64,000 nucleotides of DNA from Gordonia tangerina (lineage in GTDB: Bacteria > Actinomycetota > Actinomycetes > Mycobacteriales > Mycobacteriaceae): NCBI RefSeq assembly GCF_021556435.1, contig NZ_JAKGCU010000004.1, positions 62,001 to 126,000 of the forward strand, given 5' to 3'. Shown here piece after piece: positions 41,291-49,552 of the stretch. The notes under the pieces were generated by a model that ran no database searches, was not told where the DNA came from, and saw only the letters and a program-made list of their open reading frames with translations. Numbering within the stretch: position 1 is the first letter of the stretch; the number at the start of each line of letters is the position of its first letter. The translations under genes and the position numbers were made by a program.

Positions 41291-42700
41291 ATGTCCAAGC
41301 GCAAGCACACCAATGCACGTCACACGACGAATATCGGCGACAGTCTCACTCTGAACCCGGTTTTCGTCCGTCCAGGTGAAGCCACCGAGCTTCCGAAGTT
41401 CACCATCCCGGAAGACATGAGTCTGCCGGAGACCGCCTACCAGATCGTGCACGACGAGGCGATGCTCGACGGAAATGCACGGCTGAACCTCGCGACCTTC
41501 GTCTCGACCTGGATGGACGACGAAGCCAGGCAGCTGTACGCAGAGACCTACGACAAGAACATGATCGACAAGGACGAGTACCCGCAGACCGCGGCGATCG
41601 AGGATCGGTGCTGGAAGATCCTCGCCGATCTGTGGCATGTTCCGGACGTCGAGAACTCGATCGGGACATCGACCATCGGTTCCTCGGAAGCCGCGATGCT
41701 CGGCGGCCTCGCTCTCAAACGCCACTGGCAGGCCCGGCGCAAGGCCGAGGGCAAGCCGATCGACAAGCCGAACCTCGTGCTGTCCACGGCCGTTCAGGTG
41801 TGCTGGGAGAAGTTCCTGAACTACTTCGAGGTCGAGCCGCGATGGGTACCGGTCAGCGACGAACACATCGTCCTCGACGGACACGACCTGGACAAGTACG
41901 TCGACGAGAACACCATCGGCGTCGTTGCGATCATGGGTGTCACCTACAACGGTCTCTACGAGCCGGTCAAGGAGATCTCCGCGAAGCTCGACGAGATCCA
42001 GGACAAGACCGGCCTGGACATCAAGATCCACGTCGACGGCGCATCCGGCGCGATGATCGCCCCGTTCTGCCAGCCGGATCTCGAGTGGGACTTCCGTGTT
42101 CCTCGAGTGGTCTCCATCAACACCTCCGGCCACAAGTACGGCCTTGTCTATCCCGGTCTGGGATGGATCATCTGGCGCGACGTCGAGGCACTGCCCGAGA
42201 GCATGGTGTTCCACTGCAGCTATCTCGGTGGCGACATGCCGACCCTCGCGCTCAACTTCTCTCGCCCCGGTGCACAGGTCCTGTTGCAGTACTACAACTT
42301 CCTTCGCCTCGGCCGCGAGGGCTACCGGCAGGTGCAGCAGGGCTCTTTGGATGTCGCGCAGCACCTCTCGAGTGCGATCGGAGCAATGGGCCCGTTCGAT
42401 CTCGTGAGCAAGGGGGACACGATCCCCGTCTTCGCCTGGCAACTCAAGTCCGGCTACACCGACAAGTGGACGCTCTACGATCTGTCGGATCGGCTGCGGA
42501 TGAAGGGGTGGTTGGTTCCAGCGTATCCGATGGCCGACGACCTCGCGGACATGACGCTGCAGCGGATCGTCGTTCGAGCAGGTCTCAGTCATGACCTCGC
42601 GAACGCGCTGTTGCGCGACATGGAGAGCGAGATCGCGTTCCTCGACAACCTCTCCGCCCCGATGCCGCGGGAAGGAACCGGCTCGCATTTCCACCACTGA
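41291..42700 (+). CDS. gadB: Glutamate decarboxylase
   Basis: 469-residue PLP enzyme of the GadA/GadB type (E. coli enzyme 466). The PLP lysine is K282 in NTSGHKYGLVYPG, and D249 (HVDGASG) would contact the pyridine nitrogen. GTSTIGSSEAAMLGG holds the phosphate/substrate pocket. The C-terminus ends GSHFHH; in E. coli a C-terminal histidine (FKHT) closes the active site at neutral pH, so pH gating may be kept. It converts glutamate and a proton to GABA and CO2. Start ATG 41291 with GAGGAGAG upstream. It lies between the YhgE/Pip gene and a small membrane-protein gene. No GadC antiporter is present in the window. Confidence 0.95.
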   Translation: MSKRKHTNARHTTNIGDSLTLNPVFVRPGEATELPKFTIPEDMSLPETAYQIVHDEAMLDGNARLNLATFVSTWMDDEARQLYAETYDKNMIDKDEYPQTAAIEDRCWKILADLWHVPDVENSIGTSTIGSSEAAMLGGLALKRHWQARRKAEGKPIDKPNLVLSTAVQVCWEKFLNYFEVEPRWVPVSDEHIVLDGHDLDKYVDENTIGVVAIMGVTYNGLYEPVKEISAKLDEIQDKTGLDIKIHVDGASGAMIAPFCQPDLEWDFRVPRVVSINTSGHKYGLVYPGLGWIIWRDVEALPESMVFHCSYLGGDMPTLALNFSRPGAQVLLQYYNFLRLGREGYRQVQQGSLDVAQHLSSAIGAMGPFDLVSKGDTIPVFAWQLKSGYTDKWTLYDLSDRLRMKGWLVPAYPMADDLADMTLQRIVVRAGLSHDLANALLRDMESEIAFLDNLSAPMPREGTGSHFHH

Positions 42701-42760
42701 GGTCGCCGCCGGGGCGACGTGTCCGTCGCCCCGGTCAGACAGTTCGAAACGGGAGTTGGG

Positions 42761-43429
42761 ATGAGTATTGCGGATGCCGGCGCCGACCGGATCGGTGCGG
42801 CGCTAGCCCCGACCTTGCGGAAGCAGTGCTGGGGCTTCATGATCGGCTCGGCATTGTTCGCACTGGGGTCGGCTCCGGGCTTCGGACAGTGGGCCGGTGC
42901 CGCGGCGTCGAACATCTGCTACTTCATCGGCGCATGGTTCTTCACCACCGCCGGCTTGATCCAGTTGTTGCGCAGCGGCGACCGCACCGCGCCGGTGACG
43001 TACGGGACGGGCCGGATGGTGCGAGCCGAGTGGTTGACCGCTGCATCCCAATCGCTCGGCACAGTGCTCTTCAATGTGAGCACAACAGCCGCCATAGCCG
43101 CCCACTCGATCCCTTCTCAGCGCCATCTCGTATGGAGCCCCGACGCCGGCGGGTCATTGGCCTTCTTGGTCAGCGGCGCAGTCGCGTACATCGCCTACTA
43201 CCGTGCGACAGGGACGAACTGGGCACCCCGGCGCGCCGACTGGTGGTCGGTGCAGATCAACTGGATCGGGTGCGTGGCATTCGGCGTGTCGGCCGTGGGC
43301 GCCTACATCACCCCCGACGGGGTGACGGTCGACGCCACAGTGGCGACGGTGGGGACGTTCATCGGCGCGCTCTGCTTCTTCTTCGCTTCGCTCGTCGTGC
43401 TGCCCAGGCGGCGGACGCCCAGTGCGTAG
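42761..43429 (+). CDS. Integral membrane protein of unknown function, in gad block
   Basis: 222-residue protein with about six hydrophobic segments (near 28-50, 55-72, 95-115, 128-146, 165-182 and 195-212). I do not recognise it confidently. Part of it (NICYFIGAWFFTTAGLIQLL) resembles YrhK-type membrane repeats. Start ATG 42761 behind GGGAGTTGGG. It is 60 bp after gadB and 10 bp before the AraC-type regulator, so it belongs to the same block. A role in GABA/glutamate movement or acid response is possible but not shown. Confidence 0.7.
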   Translation: MSIADAGADRIGAALAPTLRKQCWGFMIGSALFALGSAPGFGQWAGAAASNICYFIGAWFFTTAGLIQLLRSGDRTAPVTYGTGRMVRAEWLTAASQSLGTVLFNVSTTAAIAAHSIPSQRHLVWSPDAGGSLAFLVSGAVAYIAYYRATGTNWAPRRADWWSVQINWIGCVAFGVSAVGAYITPDGVTVDATVATVGTFIGALCFFFASLVVLPRRRTPSA

Positions 43430-43439
43430 GACGGGCATC

Positions 43440-44453
43440 ATGACGGACAGGCCATCGACGCGACTGACCTGTGACCTGGTTTCGGAGTGGACGACCCGGC
43501 TGGAGGCTTACGCCGGAACCAGTCCCCCGACACCACCGATCGGGCGCTTCGGGGCCGACGGCATGACCCAGTACAACGCACTGGTCGACGTGAGCACACC
43601 AGACCCCGACAACTTCGGGGCGATGTTGTACCGGCGCACCCTGTCGAAGCTGACCACATACTGTGCACTCCACACGCCGATGCTGTTGGAAAGAACGCCG
43701 CAGTTGGTGCGTGCCAGGCCATATGAGAGTGTCGTCGTCCATGTCAGCTCCATGCCCGGCCACATAACGGTCCGACAAGGAACCCGTGATGTCGCCTATC
43801 GGCCAGGCCAACTGGTATTCGTGAACTTGGCCGTCCCGTACAGCCAGTACTGCGAATCCGTCACCGACCCCACCGGCATCATCATCCCGACCGAGATGCT
43901 GGGACGTCTGCGGAGGACCGCAGAACTGACCGAACGCAGCGGGGCGTCATCAACTCTCCTGGCGCGCGCAGCGGCGGGATTCGTCACACGGTTTGCTGCC
44001 GACACCGCGCTCTCGTCCGGGCCTGTCCCACCTGTCGACACCGAGCTGGCCGCCGTGGACTTGATCGCCGCGGCGCTGGCCGAACTCAATGTCGAGAGAT
44101 ACCGCCTCGAGGACAACACCCTGTTCGTTCACGAGGCCGCGCTCGACCTGATCGAACGTCACCATCGCGACCCCGATTTCTCCCCCGACGTGATCGCAGA
44201 AGAACTCCATGTGAGTCGGCGCCAGATCTACCGCCATTTCGAGAACGCAGGGCAATCCGTGGCGGGTCTCATCGCGGCACGACGAGCCCGCAGCGCGCGC
44301 GAACTCCTGGAAGCCAACCCTGCACTATCCGTCTCGGAAGTCGCGGCTGCATGCGGATTCCCCAGCGTCGCCACGTTCAGAAACCGATTCCGACAGCACT
44401 ACGGAATCGGACCGCGAGATTACCGAAAGTCTGTCGTGCAACCGCAACGATGA
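43440..44453 (+). CDS. AraC/XylS-family regulator
   Basis: 337-residue regulator. The N-terminal AraC-ligand-like (cupin) part has GHITVRQGTRDVAYRPGQLVFVNL. The C-terminal double helix-turn-helix is near 240-330 (SPDVIAEELHVSRRQIYRHFENAGQ and VSEVAAACGFPSVATFRNRFRQHYGIGPRDYRKS). ATG 43440 lies 11 bp after the membrane-protein stop, so it is the last gene of the gad block. E. coli gad genes are likewise controlled by AraC-type GadX/GadW, although this domain layout is a different subgroup (AraC-binding-like). It likely controls its own operon. Confidence 0.87.
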   Translation: MTDRPSTRLTCDLVSEWTTRLEAYAGTSPPTPPIGRFGADGMTQYNALVDVSTPDPDNFGAMLYRRTLSKLTTYCALHTPMLLERTPQLVRARPYESVVVHVSSMPGHITVRQGTRDVAYRPGQLVFVNLAVPYSQYCESVTDPTGIIIPTEMLGRLRRTAELTERSGASSTLLARAAAGFVTRFAADTALSSGPVPPVDTELAAVDLIAAALAELNVERYRLEDNTLFVHEAALDLIERHHRDPDFSPDVIAEELHVSRRQIYRHFENAGQSVAGLIAARRARSARELLEANPALSVSEVAAACGFPSVATFRNRFRQHYGIGPRDYRKSVVQPQR

Positions 44454-44472
44454 CTGTCACGCCGGTGGTCCG

Positions 44473-45093
44473 CTACACCGACAGCAGCAACCCCGCCCCC
44501 ACCACAAACATCACGACGGCGACGATGGCATCGAGGATGCGCCACGACCGGGGCGAGCCGAAGAACCGCGACAGCCTGGTGGCGCCACCGCCCAACGTCG
44601 CGAACCAGAGCAGGCTGGCCAGGCACGCACCCACCGCGAACGCCCACTTCGCGTGTCCGTGACTGTTCGCGATCGCACCCATGGTGAGCACGGTGTCGAG
44701 GTAGACGTGCGGGTTGAGCCAGGTCAGGGCGAGGGTCATGCCCACGGCCGCCCAGCGACTCACGGTCGCGGCCTCACCGGAATCGGCGACAATCGCCTCG
44801 GAACTGCGCAGACACCGCCGAGCCGCCAGCACTCCGAGGACGATGACGTATCCCCCGCCGAGGATCTTGGCAATGGTCACCACCGACGGGTGGGCGGCCA
44901 CCAGGGCACCCAACCCGGCCACGCCAGCGACGATCAGCACGACGTCGGAGACCGCACACACCACGACCACGGGCACCACATGCGCTCGTGCGACTCCTTG
45001 CCGGAGGACGAACACATTCTGCGGGCCGATCGCGATGATCAGCCCGGCGCCGGTGAGCAGGCCGGCGACGGCGGTGAGGACGTACGTGGTCAT
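44473..45093 (-). CDS. lysE: LysE/ArgO-type amino-acid exporter
   Basis: 206-residue LysE-superfamily exporter with six helices; the N-terminal GLIIAIGPQNVFVLRQGV carries the family GPQN signature. It exports lysine/arginine in Corynebacterium. ATG 45093 is chosen since homologues start at MTT...; an upstream ATG would add 17 non-matching residues. It is divergent from its expected LysR-type activator, the lysE-lysG arrangement. Ends 19 bp from the convergent AraC gene. Confidence 0.88.
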   Translation of the reverse strand: MTTYVLTAVAGLLTGAGLIIAIGPQNVFVLRQGVARAHVVPVVVVCAVSDVVLIVAGVAGLGALVAAHPSVVTIAKILGGGYVIVLGVLAARRCLRSSEAIVADSGEAATVSRWAAVGMTLALTWLNPHVYLDTVLTMGAIANSHGHAKWAFAVGACLASLLWFATLGGGATRLSRFFGSPRSWRILDAIVAVVMFVVGAGLLLSV

Positions 45094-45139
45094 GACGATG
45101 AGGCTAGAAACCGGCGCTGGAACAGTCCAGCGAATGTTT

Positions 45140-45154
45140 TTCATGAATCATGAA
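45140..45154. promoter_or_regulatory. LysG-type operator between lysE and lysG
   Basis: The perfect dyad TTCATGA-A-TCATGAA contains a T-N11-A core as expected for LysR-type activators. It lies in the 80-bp divergent region, about 47-61 bp upstream of lysE. Confidence 0.5.
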
Positions 45155-45173
45155 CAGAACTTACGATCAGACC

Positions 45174-46097
45174 GTGGAGATCAACCAGGAGGGGGTGCAG
45201 ACGCTCGCAGCGGTGCTGCGGGAGGGCACCTTCGACGGGGCCGCCCGCACCCTGCGCATCACCCCGTCAGCGGTCAGTCAGCGGATCAAGGCGTTGGAGA
45301 TCTCGGTGGGACGGGTGGTGGTGCGGCGAACGAAACCCGCCACTGCCACACCCGACGGCGAGACGCTCGTGCGACTCGCCAAACAGTGGGAACTACTGGC
45401 GGCCGAAGCGCGCGCGGAGTTGCTCGGCGGTGATCCCGCCGACCGCGATCGTCCCCGCATCCATCTGCCCATCGCGGCCAACGCCGATTCGCTGGCCACG
45501 TGGTTCCTGCCGGTGATCGCCACGATGCACGCCGAGCATCCGGTGGCCGTCGAAGTTCTCCGCGACGACGAGAGCCAGAACAGTCGGTTCCTGCGATCCG
45601 GAGAGGTACTGGGCGCCATCACCTCCGACCCGCTCGGCATTCGTGGCTGCACCATCCGCCCGCTCGGCGCGATGCGCTATCTACCCGTCGCGACGCCGGA
45701 TTTCGTCGCGCGGTGGATGCCGCGGGGTCCATCCGCGGAAGCGTTGGCGCAGGCGCCGATGGTGCTGTTCGATCGCAATGACTACATCCAGCGCGACGTC
45801 CTGACTCGCTTGGCCGACGGTCCGGTCTCGCCGCCGATCAGCTACATCCCGTCGTCGGTCGAGTTCCACCGGGCCGTCGAACTCGGGATCGGCTGGGGTG
45901 CCGTACCCGAGGTGCAGATTGCCGACGCCCTGCGCGCGGGCCGCGTGACACGAGTTGTCGACGACCACGTCGACGTCGCGCTCTTCTGGCAGTACTGGAA
46001 GCTCGGTTCGCCCATCCTCGACGCCCTCACCGAACTGACGGTGGCCGCCGCGGCCGAGCACCTGGTGCCGGTCAGCGCACCACGATCGTCTCGGTGA
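45174..46097 (+). CDS. lysG: LysR-type activator, LysG/ArgP family
   Basis: 307-residue LTTR. The winged helix is VQTLAAVLREGTFDGAARTLRITPSAVSQRIKALE, matching C. glutamicum LysG closely, including the following VGRVVVRRTKPATATPDGE. Effector domain contains ADSLATWFLPV. Start GTG 45174 gives the homologous N-terminus and keeps the dyad at 45140-45154 outside the coding region; ATG 45150 is the alternative and would overlap the dyad. It activates the divergent exporter when lysine, arginine or histidine accumulates (known for LysG). The last 26 bp overlap the convergent TauE-type gene. Confidence 0.88.
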   Translation: MEINQEGVQTLAAVLREGTFDGAARTLRITPSAVSQRIKALEISVGRVVVRRTKPATATPDGETLVRLAKQWELLAAEARAELLGGDPADRDRPRIHLPIAANADSLATWFLPVIATMHAEHPVAVEVLRDDESQNSRFLRSGEVLGAITSDPLGIRGCTIRPLGAMRYLPVATPDFVARWMPRGPSAEALAQAPMVLFDRNDYIQRDVLTRLADGPVSPPISYIPSSVEFHRAVELGIGWGAVPEVQIADALRAGRVTRVVDDHVDVALFWQYWKLGSPILDALTELTVAAAAEHLVPVSAPRSSR

Positions 46098-46845
46098 CCA
46101 CGAACGCCGCGACGACGAGCACCAGATAGGCGAAACACCTCTGCAATCGCTGGGTCCGGAGGCGGGCTCCGACGATGGCCGCGATCAGCGATGCCACGAT
46201 CGCCGCGCCCGCAAACGTCGCGGTGATCGCCCAGTCGATGTCGAGATCACCGACGTGCGCGAGGATCCCGGAAACCGAGTTCGCGGCGATGATCAGCAAC
46301 GACGTGCCGACGGCGACCGACATCTCGACCCCCAACGCCATCACCAGCGCCGGGATGATGAGGAACCCACCCCCGACGCCGAGCATCCCGGTGAGCGCCC
46401 CGACCGCTGCGGCGACCGGGATCGATCGCGAGGCACAGCGACGCCAGTCGATGCCCGATTCGTCGATTGCACACGCGGTTCCCGTGGGGCCGACGTCGCG
46501 CAGCATGCGTACCGCGGCGACCACCATGACCGCGGCGAACACCATCATGACCGCCGATTCCGGGAGCCGGCCGCCGAGGACGCCACCTGCGAGCGTTGCC
46601 GGGAAGCCGACGGCCGCGAAGATGCCCGCGAGGCGCCAGTTGACCTGTCGAGCACGCACTCTCGGTAGCACAGCAACGGCCGACGACACTGCGATCACCA
46701 GCAGCGCGGTCGGCACCGCATGCGAGATCGGCTCGCCCACGCCATAGACCAGGGCGGGCACGGCGAGAATGGAACCACCGCCACCCAGCAGTCCCAGCAA
46801 GGCACCGATCGCCAGTCCGGCGATCGAACTCATCACGATGTCCAC
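46072..46845 (-). CDS. TauE/SafE-family anion permease
   Basis: 257-residue membrane protein of the sulfite exporter TauE/SafE family (about eight helices) with the repeated family motifs IGALLGLLGGGGSILAVPAL and VGALTGMLGVGGGFLIIPAL. Its promoter region carries ATACCC-TATG-GGGTAT, a CsoR/CstR-type operator, which suggests control by copper or by persulfide/sulfide stress. With CstR, TauE proteins typically export sulfite or thiosulfate. ATG 46845. Its stop overlaps the lysG gene by 26 bp. Confidence 0.85.
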   Translation of the reverse strand: MDIVMSSIAGLAIGALLGLLGGGGSILAVPALVYGVGEPISHAVPTALLVIAVSSAVAVLPRVRARQVNWRLAGIFAAVGFPATLAGGVLGGRLPESAVMMVFAAVMVVAAVRMLRDVGPTGTACAIDESGIDWRRCASRSIPVAAAVGALTGMLGVGGGFLIIPALVMALGVEMSVAVGTSLLIIAANSVSGILAHVGDLDIDWAITATFAGAAIVASLIAAIVGARLRTQRLQRCFAYLVLVVAAFVVTETIVVR

Positions 46846-46905
46846 GCCACGGGCGTCAGCCCTCGTTTCCCCTCGGGTGCAGTGTCGATCCAGCCTCTCG
46901 CCACA

Positions 46906-46921
46906 ATACCCTATGGGGTAT
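46906..46921. promoter_or_regulatory. CsoR/CstR-type operator upstream of the TauE gene
   Basis: ATACCC (46906-46911), TATG, GGGTAT (46916-46921) is an exact 6-bp-arm dyad that resembles known CsoR and CstR sites (ATACCC...GGGTAT). It overlaps the stop codon of the upstream MFS gene and lies 61-76 bp before the TauE start. No csoR or cstR gene is in the window, so the regulator would act in trans. Confidence 0.6.
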
Positions 46922-48236
46922 ATCCGATCGTGTGGGCCGTGGCCGGCACCGCAGTCACGTCGGCCATCTCGACCCTGAGTGGATGATCCACCTCGTCACG
47001 CCACAGGCGCGCGGCGAGATAGAAGGCGATCGCCACCGGGACCGGGATCAACCCGGCGGCCACGAAGGTGGCGGTCAGCCCGATCGCATGGCTGACCGGT
47101 GCGGCGAGCGCCATCGACACCGGCATCAGGACGACGGAGACGAAGAAGTCGAGGCTCGCCACCCGGCCCAGCAACCCGGGTGGGACGCGACGCTGCAGTA
47201 GCGTCCCCCACAGAACCATCGGTCCGTCGAACATCGCACCCATCAGGAACCCGGAGACAACGAACATCCAGGTTTGCTCGGCGACGCCCATGATCGCCAG
47301 CGGCACACTCGAGAACGTCCAGATGCCGAACATCAGCGACAGGTAGCGGCGCGGCATCGGTATCGACGCGAAGACGAGCGATGTCGCCGCCGCCCCGATT
47401 CCGAACCCCGTGAGCACCAGAGCATGGTCACCCGCGCCGCCGTCGACTCGCTCACGCAAAGCGAAGGGCACCAGCACCTCGATCGGTCCCATCACGGCGA
47501 GCACCAGGACGGATGAGAAGAACAGCGTGGCCCACAACCACGGCGTCCGCCACATGTAGCCGAAGCCTTCGGCCAGATCGGCCGTGATCGAGCGAATCGG
47601 ATGAGACGCTGCGGAATCCGGTCCACACCGTACGGTGACGGGCTCCATCGCCATGTAGAACAACGCCGACGCCGCGCTTGCCAGCCCCGCCAGGACTATC
47701 GCTGCCCCTGGTGACGCAATCGAGATCACCCCACCGGCCGCCATCGGCCCGGCGGCCTGGAAGATCACCGGTCGCAGGAAACCCTCGATCCCGTTCGCAG
47801 CCTGTAATTGTGCCGTCGACACCAGGCTCGGCAGCAACGCCGAATAGGCGGGGTAGTACATCCCGGTGGTGACGCCACCGACGAGAGCGGCCGCGATCAG
47901 CAGCGGTTGGCCGACACAGCCGGTCATCGCCGCCACCCCGACGAGGGCGAAGGCGATCAGCTTCGCGATCTCGAGTCCGATCATGATGAGCCGCTGCGAC
48001 ACCCGGTCGGCGAGTACTCCACCTGCCAGGGTGGACACGACCATTCCCACCGCCGCGACACCGGTCACCACGGCGACCTGGGTGGGGCCGCCACCGAGTT
48101 CGATCACCTGCCACACCACCCCAACGGTCCAGACACCGTCGGCGAACATCGCCAGGACCAGACCGAGCGCGAGCAGCCTGTACTGGCGCAGCGCGAAGGG
48201 CTTCAGCGCCGCGGGCACGTGCGTCCGGGCCGACAT
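46911..48236 (-). CDS. MFS transporter, enterobactin-exporter (EntS/MFS_3) type
   Basis: 441-residue major facilitator with twelve helices. The loop 2-3 motif is GGVLADRVSQRLIMIGLE, and the sequence after helix 4 (TTGMYYPAYSALLPSLVSTAQLQAANGI) is characteristic of the MFS_3/EntS-like group. ATG 48236. Substrate not assignable; members export siderophores, macrolides or other small molecules. Single gene; its stop codon overlaps the operator of the TauE gene. Confidence 0.87.
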   Translation of the reverse strand: MSARTHVPAALKPFALRQYRLLALGLVLAMFADGVWTVGVVWQVIELGGGPTQVAVVTGVAAVGMVVSTLAGGVLADRVSQRLIMIGLEIAKLIAFALVGVAAMTGCVGQPLLIAAALVGGVTTGMYYPAYSALLPSLVSTAQLQAANGIEGFLRPVIFQAAGPMAAGGVISIASPGAAIVLAGLASAASALFYMAMEPVTVRCGPDSAASHPIRSITADLAEGFGYMWRTPWLWATLFFSSVLVLAVMGPIEVLVPFALRERVDGGAGDHALVLTGFGIGAAATSLVFASIPMPRRYLSLMFGIWTFSSVPLAIMGVAEQTWMFVVSGFLMGAMFDGPMVLWGTLLQRRVPPGLLGRVASLDFFVSVVLMPVSMALAAPVSHAIGLTATFVAAGLIPVPVAIAFYLAARLWRDEVDHPLRVEMADVTAVPATAHTIGYTP

Positions 48237-48339
48237 GGTCACCCGATCAGTGTGTCGGATGCGCAGGTCAGTGGGCCATTGATTTTCTTTCACCCCGATT
48301 TCAGCGCTTCTTCAACCGAAGCTCGCTACGTTCGCACAT

Positions 48340-48819
48340 GTGGATACTCTCAACGGATTGCCGGCGCATCCGCTTCTTGTTCACCTCGTGGTGGTCTTCG
48401 TACCCTTGACTGCGATCATGGCCATCGCGGTCGTGCTGTGGCCCGCAGCACAGCGTCGACTGGGAATCCTGGTGCCGCTGTTCGCACTCGCGACGCTGAT
48501 CGCGATACCACTCACCACCAGCGCCGGCGAAGCGCTCGAGGAGCAATTGGGTAACCCCCCGTCCATCGAACATCACGCCGATCTCGGCGAGCAGATGATC
48601 TATTGGTCTGGGCCACTGTTCGGCCTGACCGTCCTGTGGTGGGCGCTGCACGACGAACGGGTCTCGACCGCGATCGGATCGCGACTGCCGTCGTTGACCG
48701 GCGGGACGCGGCGCGTGGTCGACATCGTGCTGGGCGTGGCCATCCTGGCCGTCGCCATCGGGTCGGTGGTGACGGTCTACCTCATCGGCGACAGTGGCGC
48801 CCAGTCGGTATGGGGGTAG
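48340..48819 (+). CDS. DUF2231 membrane protein
   Basis: 159-residue protein with four helices and the DUF2231 start (GLPAHPLLVHLVVVFVPL), where the His pair at the start of helix 1 and HH (residues 78-79) plus H103 may bind haem or metal. Function unknown; a redox-linked membrane role is the usual guess. GTG 48340. Lies 43 bp before the response regulator, so probably co-transcribed. Confidence 0.8.
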   Translation: MDTLNGLPAHPLLVHLVVVFVPLTAIMAIAVVLWPAAQRRLGILVPLFALATLIAIPLTTSAGEALEEQLGNPPSIEHHADLGEQMIYWSGPLFGLTVLWWALHDERVSTAIGSRLPSLTGGTRRVVDIVLGVAILAVAIGSVVTVYLIGDSGAQSVWG

Positions 48820-48862
48820 CCGATGAACCGGACAGCGCCCGAGCCGCACGGACGATGATCTC

Positions 48863-49552
48863 GTGCGCGTACTGGTGATCGAAGACGACCCGCGAGCAGC
48901 CGAGACGTTACGGCGAACGCTCACGGCAGACGGCTGGGCTGTCGATGTCGCCGAAGACGGCGCCGAGGGTGTCGAGACCGCATGCGTGCGTACCTACGAC
49001 GTCATCGTCTGCGACATCATGATGCCGGTGCTCAACGGCTACGAAGCGGTCCGCGAGCTCCGCCGGCGCGACGTGTGGACTCCGGTCATGATGCTCACCG
49101 CCAAGGACGGAGATTACGACCAGGCCGATGCGTTCGACCTGGGCGCCGACGACTACCTCGTCAAACCCTTCTCCTTCGTGGTCCTGTCCGCCCGGCTCCG
49201 AGCTCTCGTGCGCCGCGGCGCACCGGAGCGGCCCGCGATCCTCCGCGCCGGTTCGCTCAGTCTCGACCCCGCCCGGCGTGAGGTTCGGCGCGACGACGAG
49301 CTCATCGAGTTGACCGCTCGAGAGTTCGCCGTCCTCGAATACTTCATGCGTCACAAGGGATCGGTGGTCTCCAAGGCCGAGATCATCGCGTCGGTATGGG
49401 ACGCCCACTACCGCGGCGACGACAATATCGTCGAGGTCTACGTCGGTTACCTTCGTCGGCGCATCGACACGCCTTACGGTCGCCGGTCGATCCTCACTGT
49501 CCGCGGCGCCGGCTACCGACTTGCCGAGGACGGCGGCGACTCGACTGCCTGA
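48863..49552 (+). CDS. OmpR/PhoP-type response regulator
   Basis: 229-residue two-domain regulator. Receiver domain: acidic pocket E7-D8-D9, phosphorylated D51 (CDIMMP) and K101 (YLVKPF). A winged-helix output domain follows from about residue 128 (LDPARREVRRDDELIELTAREFAVL; VEVYVGYLRRRID). GTG 48863. Its partner kinase is convergent and overlaps this gene by 40 bp at the 3' ends, an unusual arrangement since the two normally lie in tandem. DUF2231 is upstream, PAP2 beyond the kinase; these are candidate targets. Confidence 0.92.
   Translation: MRVLVIEDDPRAAETLRRTLTADGWAVDVAEDGAEGVETACVRTYDVIVCDIMMPVLNGYEAVRELRRRDVWTPVMMLTAKDGDYDQADAFDLGADDYLVKPFSFVVLSARLRALVRRGAPERPAILRAGSLSLDPARREVRRDDELIELTAREFAVLEYFMRHKGSVVSKAEIIASVWDAHYRGDDNIVEVYVGYLRRRIDTPYGRRSILTVRGAGYRLAEDGGDSTA

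Noticed and set aside
40718..42697. 659-codon open frame on the minus strand over the Pip and gadB genes
   Set aside because: It is the antisense of two well-recognised proteins; composition is His/Asp/Arg/Val-rich with no family resemblance.
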